In this document: piece by piece, positions 1-8,920 of the stretch
Position numbering within the stretch: the first letter of the stretch is position 1
Layout: every line of letters begins with the position of its first letter
DNA from: an uncultured Caulobacterales bacterium
Lineage (GTDB): Bacteria > Pseudomonadota > Alphaproteobacteria > Caulobacterales > Caulobacteraceae
DNA: 64,000 nucleotides
Assembly: GCA_903840435.1 (NCBI GenBank)
Contig: CAIMFV010000046.1
Coordinates: 46,557 to 110,556, forward strand
Direction of reading: 5' to 3'
Made by a program: the position numbers and the translations under genes
Notes under the pieces: model-generated
Databases searched by the model: none
Seen by the model: only the letters and a program-made list of their open reading frames with translations
Told to the model about the DNA's origin: nothing

Positions 1-1839
1 CTTCCTGAGATCCAAAAAATATTCCGCGCCGCGCGGTTGGCTAAACCGGGCATCTTTAACATCGCTGGCGGTGGGGTGCTGAGCAGCGACCCAGAAGCGG
101 GTCCGAAGGTCATGGACATCGACGCAGGCGTGATCGGCGAGGGTGAGGAAACCATCGTCGCCCTAGCGCGAGCGGTCCAATTGGGCGAGGACCTGAATAC
201 GGTTTCCGGTATCGTCTTCCGTGCTGAAGACGGACGCATTATTCGCACGCGCTCGCGCCCCTCAATCGTCGATCTGGGCGCGGTCGCCTGGCCCGACTAC
301 AAGGCCTTGGGCTTTGACAAGATGCTCAACCGGCAATTGCCGAGCGACAACTATTTCTATCAGGACCATGACCGCCCACGTGCGATCGACATGATCACCA
401 GCCGGTCCTGTCCCTATCGATGCACTTTCTGCTTCCACCCGACGGGGAAGGTCTATCGCGAACGCCCTCTCGATGACTTCTTCCGGGAACTGGATTCGGT
501 GGTGTCGGAATTCGACATTCAAATGGTCGCCCTGGTTGACGAGCTCTTCTCCCTGAAGCGTGCGCGCTTGATGGAGTTCTGCGATCGGATCGCCCCCTAT
601 AAGCTTAAATGGGTTGTGCAACTGCACGTCAATTGCGCCGATGACACGACGCTGCGGCGCATGAAGGAGACAGGCGCCACCTATATCAGCTATGGGGTGG
701 AGAGCATGAGCCCGCCGGTTCTGCTCAGCATGCAGAAGAAGTCGAAGAAGGAGCGTATCCACTCCGTCTTGAACAATACTTTTGATCATCAAATCGGCAT
801 TCAAGGCAACATCATCTTTGGCGACTCCGCCGAGTCCTTAGCGACTGCGAATGAGTCCATGGATTGGTGGGCGAACAACAAACACTTGATGATTTATGTC
901 AATCGATTGGCCGTCTATCCTGGAAGCCCGGACTATATCCAGGCTGTTCGGGATGGCCTGATCACCGACCGCCTAGCCTTCATCGAAGATCAGGGTGCGG
1001 TGAACCTGAATATCAGCCAAATGAACGATGACGACCTTGATGGGCTGATGCATAAGGTGCAGTTGGCACACCGCACGCTCCTGTCGCTGGCACCGCTCCG
1101 GCGCTTTGAGGCGCAGGCGGTCAGTGAGGTCGATCGCGATAATCTGCACACCATTGCTTGGGACTGCCCAAGGTGTGAGCATCAAAACGAACTGAAGAAC
1201 TTCCAGGTTCATCCCTTACAGGACTACTATTCCATGCGGATGACCTGCCGCGCTTGTCACGCGCGGTTTGATATTCGCAATCCCAATCAGCACCCCTTCG
1301 AAGGACGCCCTTCGAGCGCCGAGGACGCCGCCGTTTTCGCTCAGGCGCAAGAGGCTTTGGCGGCTGGTCGGAAGGATGAAGCTGTTGCCATCCTTGAGGA
1401 CCTCACGACCCGGCGAGTCTGGCACTATCCTGGGCACCTTCTCCTCAGCCAAATTGCCAAAGAGAGCGGCGACGCCTTGTGGGCGATGAAGCACATCAAA
1501 AATGCGCTATTCCGCTACCCCTTCGAACCCGCCCTGCACGTCGCCTTCGCCGACCAGATGATGAACGAAGGCGCGCTTGGTATGGCGAAACTACATTATG
1601 ATCAGGCCTTGGTTCTGGACCCCAACCATCCGGGCGTGCAGGAAAAGCTGGCAGACCTTGCCTCGTCCAAATGGACGGATGAACAGCGGCGCACCTATTT
1701 CGTCTCCTATTCGGAGAAGTCGGCGCCCGTTCGGCTGGGCGAAAGCTCCGAGGTCAAGGGCCTGCGGCGCAACGAAATTGAATTCCCCGACATTGCCGAG
1801 CTGGAATTGAAGAGCAAGGAACTGATGGCTTTGAGCTGA
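1..1839 (+). CDS. B12-binding radical SAM protein with zinc ribbon and TPR tail (5' partial)
   Basis: The frame is open to the left edge, so the protein begins upstream; the first in-frame start, TTG at 37, lies inside the domain. Residues just after it carry the end of a cobalamin-binding fold (GGG..SS..., then VIGEGEET). A canonical radical SAM CxxxCxxC follows (SCPYRCTFC; Cys codons at 409, 421 and 430). After the radical SAM barrel come two CxxC pairs (CPRC and CRAC, about 1166-1260) forming a small zinc ribbon, and then TPR-like helices (about 1320-1680). B12-radical SAM enzymes typically carry out methylations or ring rearrangements at unactivated carbons. It converges with the large sugar operon, so a role in modifying that glycan is inferred. 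The substrate cannot be read from sequence. Confidence 0.85.
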   Translation, partial: LPEIQKIFRAARLAKPGIFNIAGGGVLSSDPEAGPKVMDIDAGVIGEGEETIVALARAVQLGEDLNTVSGIVFRAEDGRIIRTRSRPSIVDLGAVAWPDYKALGFDKMLNRQLPSDNYFYQDHDRPRAIDMITSRSCPYRCTFCFHPTGKVYRERPLDDFFRELDSVVSEFDIQMVALVDELFSLKRARLMEFCDRIAPYKLKWVVQLHVNCADDTTLRRMKETGATYISYGVESMSPPVLLSMQKKSKKERIHSVLNNTFDHQIGIQGNIIFGDSAESLATANESMDWWANNKHLMIYVNRLAVYPGSPDYIQAVRDGLITDRLAFIEDQGAVNLNISQMNDDDLDGLMHKVQLAHRTLLSLAPLRRFEAQAVSEVDRDNLHTIAWDCPRCEHQNELKNFQVHPLQDYYSMRMTCRACHARFDIRNPNQHPFEGRPSSAEDAAVFAQAQEALAAGRKDEAVAILEDLTTRRVWHYPGHLLLSQIAKESGDALWAMKHIKNALFRYPFEPALHVAFADQMMNEGALGMAKLHYDQALVLDPNHPGVQEKLADLASSKWTDEQRRTYFVSYSEKSAPVRLGESSEVKGLRRNEIEFPDIAELELKSKELMALS

Positions 1840-1953
1840 CGCCTGAGTGCGGCAGAGCCAAGACCAACGTCGTTTCCGGCGCGGTGTTTCCAAACCGCGT
1901 GGCTTAGTCCCCCAAGCTGCCGACGGGAGCCTATGTCTAAGCTCGACGCGACA

Positions 1954-3702
1954 TCACTCAGTCGGCGTGAAATCGTCAAGGCAGGCGGCCAGGGGCCCAA
2001 TATTTTCGTCCATGAAGAAACGGGCGCGCGCGGCATAGGACCGTGCACGCACGGCCTGCCAATCAATCCCGTCCAAAGAAACCCTGCCCTCGGCCAAGTC
2101 ACCGTCTTCTGTCAGCACGACATCAAAGGTGGAGCCTAGCGCTGCAATGCGGGCGACATAACTGTTCTGGTAGGTAAATATTGGCAGTCCTGCCGCGCCG
2201 TAATAGAGCGGTGCCGTTCCGCAACAACTGGCATTGAACATGCGGGCCAGCTCTTTGGCAAAGGGGGCTGAAAAATGCACATCCAGCCCGGCCATGACGC
2301 GGGTCTGTACGACAAACCATCCGGCATCGTACTGGCTGATCTCTGCGACCAGATCCGCCTGTTTCAAAATCGGCTCATGCAGATGGAACAACCCGGGAAA
2401 ATCCCGCGCCGCTTCCTCGTTAAACGCCACAGCCTCTGGGACATTCGAATAATAATGGATGTGCAAGCCTTGCGCTAAAAGGCTGCGCACCGCCTTTCGC
2501 GTCGCCCGACTTGGATCATTATATTCGCCCAAAAAGCCGGTAATCATGACGATGCGGAAGGGTCCGGGCTTTGGCCTTTCCAAGGCAGGCGCACGCGGCG
2601 GAAAGCGCAGCAACGAAACGACCCGGGTCTTTTTATCGATATAGCGGTCGAACACATCAAATGGATCGGAATTTACAAGAATTCCATCCGCCGCTTCGAG
2701 CATCGAATGGTAGAGTTTTAAGGCTTTTGCTTCGGTTTCAAAACCACTCAGACAGACATTATAGATGTCATAGAGCTGAACGATACTCTTTGCAGAAATT
2801 ATCCGCATGAGCGCTTGGGTGTACGAAAAAAGCGGCAGGCAGTCATTCAGGTCCATATTGGACGAGAAAATGCGCTGATAATTGACGATAACGGGCGCGC
2901 GCCTATTCTTGGTTACGACCTCCATCATTTCCGAAAAGGTGAGATGGAAATAGCTGAGCCCTTCCAATTCAGGAACCGGCGCCTTTTCAAACGACGCCAC
3001 CTCAAGATGCCCATGGCGAATAGCGAACAGCACGTCAAAGCCCGCCTGGGCCAAGGCGTAGTAGGTTGAGATCAAGGTGACGTCCATAAAGGTCGACAGA
3101 ATGACCACCGGTCGCTTGGCTGCGGCAATAGCGGCGAGCAATTCGGCCGCATCCCGCTTTGGCGCGAGCTTTTGCAATCGGCTTTCGCTCTGTAACCGGA
3201 GCTCCCAAAGGCCAATCGTCCGATCTCGGGGCAAAAGACTGCGGAAATACCGCGAATAGCGCGATCGGATGGTGCCAAGCAGATAGGCGTCAAAACCCAA
3301 AGGATCGGCCAAGGCCTCAGAGAGCGGCACGCAAACCCGACCACAGATGACTTCGCCCGCTCGGAAATTATCGGCAATCACCAAATCGGGAAAATCCTCG
3401 GCGAGAATTTCCAACGCCCGTTCCAGGTATACCGGCGCCGGACTAACCAAAACCCGCCGCACAGGTTCGCCAATAATTTCGGAAAAGACTTCGGGAAGTT
3501 GGGTTTTAAGCGCTTCGAACAGCGCCGTCAGTCCTGTTGTGGTTTCGGCGGTTTGTTCGACTTCGCTGACAAAGCTTTTCGCAGACTGCGCGGCTAAGTC
3601 TTTTGCATAGCCAATGCCTTCCAGTGCATCAGCGACGTAACCAACAAACTCGCCCGCGTGTCCAGACTGACAGATCACGCCCCAGTTGCCCCCAATAGCC
3701 AA
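1954..3702 (-). CDS. Probable GT-B type glycosyltransferase of the sugar locus
   Basis: A 582-residue soluble protein without signal peptide. The C-terminal half looks like a GT-B glycosyltransferase second domain: FRIVMITGFLGEYNDPSRATRK opens a Rossmann-like half and a late Gly/Ala-rich segment (CCGTAPLYYGAAGLPIFTY) resembles the nucleotide-sugar site. The N-terminal half resembles the acceptor-side domain (FDVLFAIRHGHLEV, ILVNSDPFDVFDRY). It is the last gene of the long minus-strand operon, 102 nt after the radical SAM gene, which suits a transferase using the sugar made upstream. The start is uncertain: TTG at 3702 is the longest, and GTG at 3678 is an alternative. Family assignment is by pattern only; a non-transferase function cannot be excluded. 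Confidence 0.6.
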   Translation of the reverse strand: MAIGGNWGVICQSGHAGEFVGYVADALEGIGYAKDLAAQSAKSFVSEVEQTAETTTGLTALFEALKTQLPEVFSEIIGEPVRRVLVSPAPVYLERALEILAEDFPDLVIADNFRAGEVICGRVCVPLSEALADPLGFDAYLLGTIRSRYSRYFRSLLPRDRTIGLWELRLQSESRLQKLAPKRDAAELLAAIAAAKRPVVILSTFMDVTLISTYYALAQAGFDVLFAIRHGHLEVASFEKAPVPELEGLSYFHLTFSEMMEVVTKNRRAPVIVNYQRIFSSNMDLNDCLPLFSYTQALMRIISAKSIVQLYDIYNVCLSGFETEAKALKLYHSMLEAADGILVNSDPFDVFDRYIDKKTRVVSLLRFPPRAPALERPKPGPFRIVMITGFLGEYNDPSRATRKAVRSLLAQGLHIHYYSNVPEAVAFNEEAARDFPGLFHLHEPILKQADLVAEISQYDAGWFVVQTRVMAGLDVHFSAPFAKELARMFNASCCGTAPLYYGAAGLPIFTYQNSYVARIAALGSTFDVVLTEDGDLAEGRVSLDGIDWQAVRARSYAARARFFMDENIGPLAACLDDFTPTE

Positions 3703-3804
3703 CGACTCTCTCAGTTTATAAGATCACCCCGCATTTTCCACAGGAAAGCCAGCGGAAACTCCGTGTTTTCATTTGAAAATTGGCCTTGGCGACCTGAGCG
3801 GGCC

Positions 3805-4926
3805 TTAAATAAAATTCAAGTGCTGCGGCGGGTTGATCGAACCGGGCTGGATGTCCGACCGCCCTTTGACGAACCGGTCGAGCGAGGTATTGACGCCGTG
3901 CTGCAAGCAAAGCGCGCCACACATGGTCTGGGCATTGAAAGCGTCCGAGGCGAGCAGGTTCATCACCTCCCAATACCCATCACTCGCCCAGATGTCGCGA
4001 AAGCGGGTATCGACGATATTGCCAATATGGAATTTCTTATAGCGCTCATTGAACAGCATGCCGCACGGGGCGACGAGGCCAGAACCAGAAATCTGCAACA
4101 TGAAGGGCGCGCCGTAACAGCGCTGATAATCGCGCTTCGCGCCAGCATCAATCTTGGACCACTTGATCGCCACCCGATAGGATTCATCGCTGAGCGCCTC
4201 GGCCTCGCGCAGCGTCTCGTAGAGCGCCGCATAGGCACCGTAATCCACGCCTAAATCGCCATCCTCATTATCGGAGCAGTGCTTGATCACCAGATAGTCA
4301 GGCCGAATCTCCTTGCCCAACCTCGCCAGAGGCAGGATCTGGTCTTGATATTCGGGCATGAGCACCATCTGCATGCCGATAGTCACATCAAGATTGTCGC
4401 GCTTTTTAACCTCGACCATGTCGCGGATGTTCTGAATGACACGATCAAAATAGCTTTCTTTCACCCCCATGATCTCGGCATATCGGGCGCGCTCACCGGC
4501 CGAGATATTGACCCGAAGATAGGTGAGATGCGGCAAGACTTCTTCCAGCTTGCGGCGGGTCAGGACAAAACCGTTGGTACCGCATGCCATCGACAGGCCA
4601 AGCGAATGACCATAGCGCACCGCGTCGATGAAAACGGGCGAAATGGTGCTTTCGCCGTCGGAGACAAAACTGACGCCCTTGACGCCGATCTCGACACAGT
4701 CCTCCAGAAACTCAAAAATCACCTTCTTGGTGATCTGCTTGCGGTCATTTTCTTGCAGCATGGCGTAGCAGAAATGGCAGGCATAGTTGCAGGCCCGGGT
4801 CAGCGCCATGTCGATGGTAATCGGTGCGATCCGCTCACCGCGCATCCACTGATCCACGCGGTCCCGATGCCAACCGATCTTGGTGCCATCGAGGATCAGG
4901 TCCGTATGGTCGGTCATTCCGGTCAT
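3805..4926 (-). CDS. Radical SAM/SPASM protein
   Basis: 373 residues. The N-terminal radical SAM core binds the 4Fe-4S cluster through RACNYACHFC (CxxxCxxC), and a SPASM-type C-terminus is visible as APCGMLFNERYKKFHIGNI followed by further cysteines (MCGALC). SPASM proteins use extra Fe-S clusters to oxidise or modify peptides, sugars or cofactors. The open frame extends upstream to 4977, but ATG at 4926 is preferred: an AGGA ribosome site overlaps the TAG stop of the preceding dioxygenase gene, giving coupled translation. No peptide precursor gene is nearby and the surrounding genes are nucleotide-sugar enzymes, so a carbohydrate or glycolipid substrate is more likely than a RiPP; that is inference. 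Confidence 0.85.
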   Translation of the reverse strand: MTGMTDHTDLILDGTKIGWHRDRVDQWMRGERIAPITIDMALTRACNYACHFCYAMLQENDRKQITKKVIFEFLEDCVEIGVKGVSFVSDGESTISPVFIDAVRYGHSLGLSMACGTNGFVLTRRKLEEVLPHLTYLRVNISAGERARYAEIMGVKESYFDRVIQNIRDMVEVKKRDNLDVTIGMQMVLMPEYQDQILPLARLGKEIRPDYLVIKHCSDNEDGDLGVDYGAYAALYETLREAEALSDESYRVAIKWSKIDAGAKRDYQRCYGAPFMLQISGSGLVAPCGMLFNERYKKFHIGNIVDTRFRDIWASDGYWEVMNLLASDAFNAQTMCGALCLQHGVNTSLDRFVKGRSDIQPGSINPPQHLNFI

Positions 4927-4933
4927 GGATGTC

Positions 4934-5728
4934 CTACTCGAAAACTGGAAAAGCGCCGCCCGAAAGCGGCTCGCCAATGGCGGATTTGATTTGGTGCACG
5001 AAGGAAGCAGAATTTCCGGGCCGAGGCGAGTAGATCATGTCTAGGCTGGCAAAGCGCAAGGACAGAATTCGGCGGGGCTGGTCTGACCGGTTCGGTCCAG
5101 ACCCGTGTAGCGTCAAGCAGTCAAAGAAAACCACATCACCGAGCGCGAAGGCTGGCGTCTCGAACTTGGCCCCGAGCTTGGCGGGGTCTTGCGGCGCTTC
5201 CCGATCATCGCCTTTGGACCTTTGACCGGTGTGCAAATCAACCGCACTCGACAGGGGCTTAAGGTGGGAGCCAACCTCGAGCGATAGGCCACCATTGTCT
5301 TCCGACATCGGATCAAGCGGCACGAGCGCCGAAACGAGCTTGCCGCCGGAAAACGGGTAAAAGGCCAAGTCCTGATGCCAGGCCAAGGGCTCACCCAGGC
5401 CCGGCGGCTTATCAAAAATCACCGCCTCGATCAGCCGCACCGAACCCCCGCACAGCGCCTTAGCCGTCTCCAGCACTGCCGGACTTTGCACAATCGCCAA
5501 AAAGGGCGCGCAGTCGTCCAAGAGGGCATAGCGCTTAGCGCCGCCCTTGACGTGTCGCCACATCACCAGCAACGGCGCCTCTTCCTCAGGCAAGACCGTG
5601 CTGGCCTTGGGATAGGCCTCGGTCAGCCAAGATTGGGCCGAAGAGATGAGGTCAGTGGGCAAAAGGCCACGTCGGACCACAAACCCATCGCGATCAAAGG
5701 CAAGACGCCAATCGGGCTGCCCGCTCAT
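4934..5728 (-). CDS. Phytanoyl-CoA dioxygenase (PhyH) family protein
   Basis: 264 residues, the usual PhyH length. The Fe(II) 2-His-1-carboxylate triad is visible as HxD in WHQDLAFYPF and a distal His in DCLTLHGSGPNRS; the Arg shortly after (PRRILSLRF) would bind 2-oxoglutarate. Members hydroxylate or otherwise oxidise small molecules using O2. It overlaps the upstream methyltransferase gene by an ATGA and is followed by the radical SAM/SPASM gene, so it is part of the same sugar operon and probably oxidises a sugar or a substituent on one. The exact substrate is unknown. Confidence 0.85.
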   Translation of the reverse strand: MSGQPDWRLAFDRDGFVVRRGLLPTDLISSAQSWLTEAYPKASTVLPEEEAPLLVMWRHVKGGAKRYALLDDCAPFLAIVQSPAVLETAKALCGGSVRLIEAVIFDKPPGLGEPLAWHQDLAFYPFSGGKLVSALVPLDPMSEDNGGLSLEVGSHLKPLSSAVDLHTGQRSKGDDREAPQDPAKLGAKFETPAFALGDVVFFDCLTLHGSGPNRSDQPRRILSLRFASLDMIYSPRPGNSASFVHQIKSAIGEPLSGGAFPVFE

Positions 5729-6885
5729 CCAACAGCTCCTTCTCGCCAGCGTGGCGTGGTCACGACGGTGCGCAAGGGCCCCGCCAGCCGTCCGGCGACC
5801 GCCAAGCCGATGCTCGGCATCAAGGGCACCAGGATCGACGCCTCGGCAGGAACCTCACGCGGCGAAAGGATTGGCTTGCCCATATGATGCGCCCCCACCC
5901 GAGTTGGGTCCTCGTCGATGAAAAAGTCAAAGGCGCCATCGAGCGCCGCTCCGGCCATAACGCCGGCAATCGAACTGCCAAAAATGCCCAGCGGCTTCGC
6001 ATGGGAAACCGATTTCGCGGTTTCGACCACGTCGGCCAGCCAGCTCAACGCCTCGGTGACCAGATCAAATTCGGCTTGAAAGTCCGGCGGCGCAAGGTGG
6101 CGAATTTCAGCCTTTGCCGCCACCAGCGTAATTTCCCGCCGCACCACGGAAACGCTTAGCAGGCGCGCCTCCAGACCTGCCGACGCCGCCAGCGCCGCCA
6201 ATGTGTCTGGCGTAAAGTGGGAACAGTGATCGGCGATGGTCAGATCAAAGGCGTTGTCGTGAAAATAGGGCACCTGCACAATAAGAACGCCTCGCTCGGA
6301 CAGGAGGTCCCGCGCCTTTTTCAGTGTCTCGCGAGGAGAGACAATGTGCTCGAGCACGTGGAAGCACGAAATCACGTCAAAGCCAGCCGTGAGGCCCTCG
6401 AGAGCCCCGTCGTGGACCCCCACGACGCCGGAGATGGCTTCAAGGCTCGCACGGTCCTTGATATTGGGATCGTATCCTTCCAGCCGCCAGGACGGCGCTA
6501 GAGCATGGACCGACCTTAGGGTCACGCCGACGCCACAGCCGAGATCCAAAAACCGCGCTTCACGGGTCTTGTCGAAATGGCCAGCCACCGCCTCCAAAAT
6601 CGTGGTCGAGCGCGGTTGGCCAAATCCGCTGGAGGGGTCAAAACTGTATTGTTCGGCGCCGGTAGCCGACTGGGCGTAGAGTTGATAGCCCGCATAGATC
6701 GCGTCGGCTTCTTCGCACCATTCAGGGCTGATGACCTTTTGCACCGTCGAGCAGGCCCGACACACCGCCAACCGACCGCCTTGACGCCAGGGGCGACAAT
6801 CGGACGTCACGCGTTGCTGCGCACCATAGGCCGCGACCTCAACCAAGGCGTCGGCAGCGCAAACATGGCAGGGTTCAACCGACAT
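5725..6885 (-). CDS. NDP-sugar C-methyltransferase-like SAM methyltransferase
   Basis: 386 residues in the three-part layout of NDP-hexose C-methyltransferases (TylC3 type): an N-terminal zinc site (CHVC and CRAC pairs, first 45 residues), a class I SAM domain (FLDLGCGVGVTLR, later FHVLEH), and a C-terminal Rossmann-like domain (GIFGSSIAGVM). The family methylates carbon 3 or 5 of NDP-4-keto-6-deoxysugars. The open frame runs back to 7005, but ATG at 6885 has GGAG upstream and places the zinc motif at the N-terminus; it then overlaps the upstream SDR gene by 11 nt. In this operon it fits as the enzyme adding a methyl branch to a 4-keto sugar. O-methylation of another substrate is the main alternative. 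Confidence 0.8.
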   Translation of the reverse strand: MSVEPCHVCAADALVEVAAYGAQQRVTSDCRPWRQGGRLAVCRACSTVQKVISPEWCEEADAIYAGYQLYAQSATGAEQYSFDPSSGFGQPRSTTILEAVAGHFDKTREARFLDLGCGVGVTLRSVHALAPSWRLEGYDPNIKDRASLEAISGVVGVHDGALEGLTAGFDVISCFHVLEHIVSPRETLKKARDLLSERGVLIVQVPYFHDNAFDLTIADHCSHFTPDTLAALAASAGLEARLLSVSVVRREITLVAAKAEIRHLAPPDFQAEFDLVTEALSWLADVVETAKSVSHAKPLGIFGSSIAGVMAGAALDGAFDFFIDEDPTRVGAHHMGKPILSPREVPAEASILVPLMPSIGLAVAGRLAGPLRTVVTTPRWREGAVG

Positions 6886-7888
6886 CTTGGTCTCCGAGGG
6901 CGTCAAACCAGGACCGTGTCGCCACGGCGATTGTTTCGGTGGTCCACAAGGGCGCATCTCGCCAATAGTCAATATTTTCGAGCACCCTGGCCACCCCGTC
7001 CTCAAAACTCACCTTTGGCGACCAGCCAAGATCCGCTTGAATACGCGATATATCTGCCCAGGTGCAGTCCGGTTCGCCTGGGCGCTTTGGAATGTGCACC
7101 ACCTCGCCACCGAGAAGCTCGACTAAGCGATTGACGCTTTGCGGCTGCCCGGCCCCGACATTCCAAATCTTGCCGTCAAGCTCGGTCTCAGCCGCGGCCA
7201 GGAAAGCTTCGGCCACATCAGAGGCATAGAGGAAGTCACGGGTCTGGGTTCCATTTCCCACCACCGTATAGGGCGCGCCAGCCAGTTTCTGCCGCAAAAA
7301 GACACCGAACACCGCACCATAGGCACCCGAGGTTCGCGACCGTGTGCCATAGGCGTTAAAGATGCGAATGGCATTGACCGGCAAGCGATAGACCCTGGCC
7401 CAATGAAAGGCGCTCACCTCGCCCAGATATTTTGACAGGGCATAGGGATATTGCGGATCAACAGGATGATCGACGCGGGTTGGCACCTGAGCGAGGCCGT
7501 AACAGGACGACGACGCCGCATAGACGAATTTGTCCACCTGTGCCGACCGCGCGGCTTCCAGCATGGCAACTGTGCCTTGGACATTGACCGACATATATTC
7601 GGCGGGTCGCTCGATGGACGGGACGATGTCGCCAATGCCTGCGAAATGGACGACATGCTTCGCGCCTGAAAACAGCGCGTCGCAAGGCTGGATGGCACGG
7701 ATATCGCGTTGATCTAACACCACGTCTGGGTTGCTGGCGTGGTGCGCCAAATTGGCCTCGCGCCCGCCGGTCAAATTGTCCAGGACGTGAACCCGATACC
7801 CCCGTGCGACCAATAGATCGACCATGTGGCTACCAATAAAGCCTGCCCCGCCCGTGACAACGCAGAGCGGCTTCGTTGCGCGGCTCAT
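6875..7888 (-). CDS. NAD-dependent nucleotide-sugar epimerase/dehydratase (extended SDR)
   Basis: 337 residues, extended SDR fold. The N-terminal dinucleotide site is GGAGFIGSH, the catalytic region has ASSSCYG and YPYALSK (YxxxK), and the C-terminal half holds the sugar-nucleotide loops (RIFNAYG, GNGTQTRDFLY). The pattern is closest to UDP-hexose or UDP-hexuronate 4-epimerases (GalE/WbpP type), although related 4,6-dehydratases and reductases share most of it. It overlaps the upstream SDR gene by ATGA. Epimerisation of a nucleotide sugar for the local glycan is the likely job; the nucleotide and sugar are not determined. Confidence 0.85.
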   Translation of the reverse strand: MSRATKPLCVVTGGAGFIGSHMVDLLVARGYRVHVLDNLTGGREANLAHHASNPDVVLDQRDIRAIQPCDALFSGAKHVVHFAGIGDIVPSIERPAEYMSVNVQGTVAMLEAARSAQVDKFVYAASSSCYGLAQVPTRVDHPVDPQYPYALSKYLGEVSAFHWARVYRLPVNAIRIFNAYGTRSRTSGAYGAVFGVFLRQKLAGAPYTVVGNGTQTRDFLYASDVAEAFLAAAETELDGKIWNVGAGQPQSVNRLVELLGGEVVHIPKRPGEPDCTWADISRIQADLGWSPKVSFEDGVARVLENIDYWRDAPLWTTETIAVATRSWFDALGDQDVG

Positions 7889-8883
7889 TGGGCCTGCCTC
7901 GCCTTTAGAACCTTAACATTATGATATTTGGGATCGGTCATTGCGTCCGGGATCAGACCGGCACGAAACGCCGCGCAGAGATCGCGCACTGCATCGGCCA
8001 CGCCGCGTTTGGGGCGAAACCCTAAGGCGTGGAAAATCTTGTCGGAATTGACGTGATAGGAGCGCAGATCGTTTGTCGGCGTGGTGACAATCTCGATTTC
8101 GCCCTTTTCTGGAAAGGCCTCAGCGACAATGCTGCGTGCGGTTTCGGCAATGGCGGAAATACTCATATTCTCGGCACCGACATTATAGATTGCGCCCGAA
8201 ACAATCTGCGGATCGGCATCTAACAAAACTTCGTAGGCGTCGATCATATCTTCGATGTGCAGATTAGGCCGCCTTTGCGCCCCGCCAAACACCGTAATTC
8301 GGTTTTGATTGACTGCGTGGTTGGTCAAGATGTTGACCGACAGATCAAGGCGCATATGGGGGCTATAGCCACACACCGTCGCCGGACGGATGGTGACAGT
8401 TTCGAAGGCTTCTGACCGGTGACGTTCTAAAACCTCTTCGCACATCGCCTTGAATTCACTGTAAAGAGTCAAAGACTTAAGCGGATGATCTTCGGTAACA
8501 TCTGGCGCGTCGGACACGCCATAGACCGAGCTCGAACTGGCATAGATGAAGCGCCTCACGCCACGCGTCTTGGCCGCCTCCACCATCGGCTCGAAGCAAT
8601 CGAAATTGATGGTGCGCGACAGCGCCTCGTCGAGCTCAAAGCTCGGATCATTTGAGATACAGGCGAGGTGAATGACCTTTTCCACGCCCCAAAGGGCGTC
8701 GTAGAGACGAGGTGTGTCGCGAATATCCCCCTCGACCTTTCTTAGCCGATCATGGGCGGCCAAGTCGTCGCCATAGAGGAAATTGTCATAGACGGTCACA
8801 CTGTGTCCGCGTGATAACAGGCGGGCCGTAAGGGGTGTGCCGACATAACCCGCCCCACCCGTGATCAGGATATTGGTCACCAT
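7885..8883 (-). CDS. Nucleotide-sugar SDR (epimerase/reductase, SNDP subgroup)
   Basis: 332 residues. Extended SDR with GGAGYVGTPL, the unusual HLACISNDPS motif, ASSSSVYG and YSEFK (YxxxK). The same SNDP signature recurs in the SDR beside rfbF in this window (19279-20319), so the two are probably paralogues acting on related CDP- or dTDP-sugars. ATG at 8883 has GAGGA upstream. It is translationally coupled (ATGA) to the next SDR. A 4-keto reductase or C3/C5 epimerase role on a deoxysugar is plausible, but the sequence alone does not choose between them. Confidence 0.8.
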   Translation of the reverse strand: MVTNILITGGAGYVGTPLTARLLSRGHSVTVYDNFLYGDDLAAHDRLRKVEGDIRDTPRLYDALWGVEKVIHLACISNDPSFELDEALSRTINFDCFEPMVEAAKTRGVRRFIYASSSSVYGVSDAPDVTEDHPLKSLTLYSEFKAMCEEVLERHRSEAFETVTIRPATVCGYSPHMRLDLSVNILTNHAVNQNRITVFGGAQRRPNLHIEDMIDAYEVLLDADPQIVSGAIYNVGAENMSISAIAETARSIVAEAFPEKGEIEIVTTPTNDLRSYHVNSDKIFHALGFRPKRGVADAVRDLCAAFRAGLIPDAMTDPKYHNVKVLKARQAQ

Positions 8884-8920
8884 CGTCCTCTTTTGGTTTG
8901 CGATTGCAAAGCTTTCGCGC

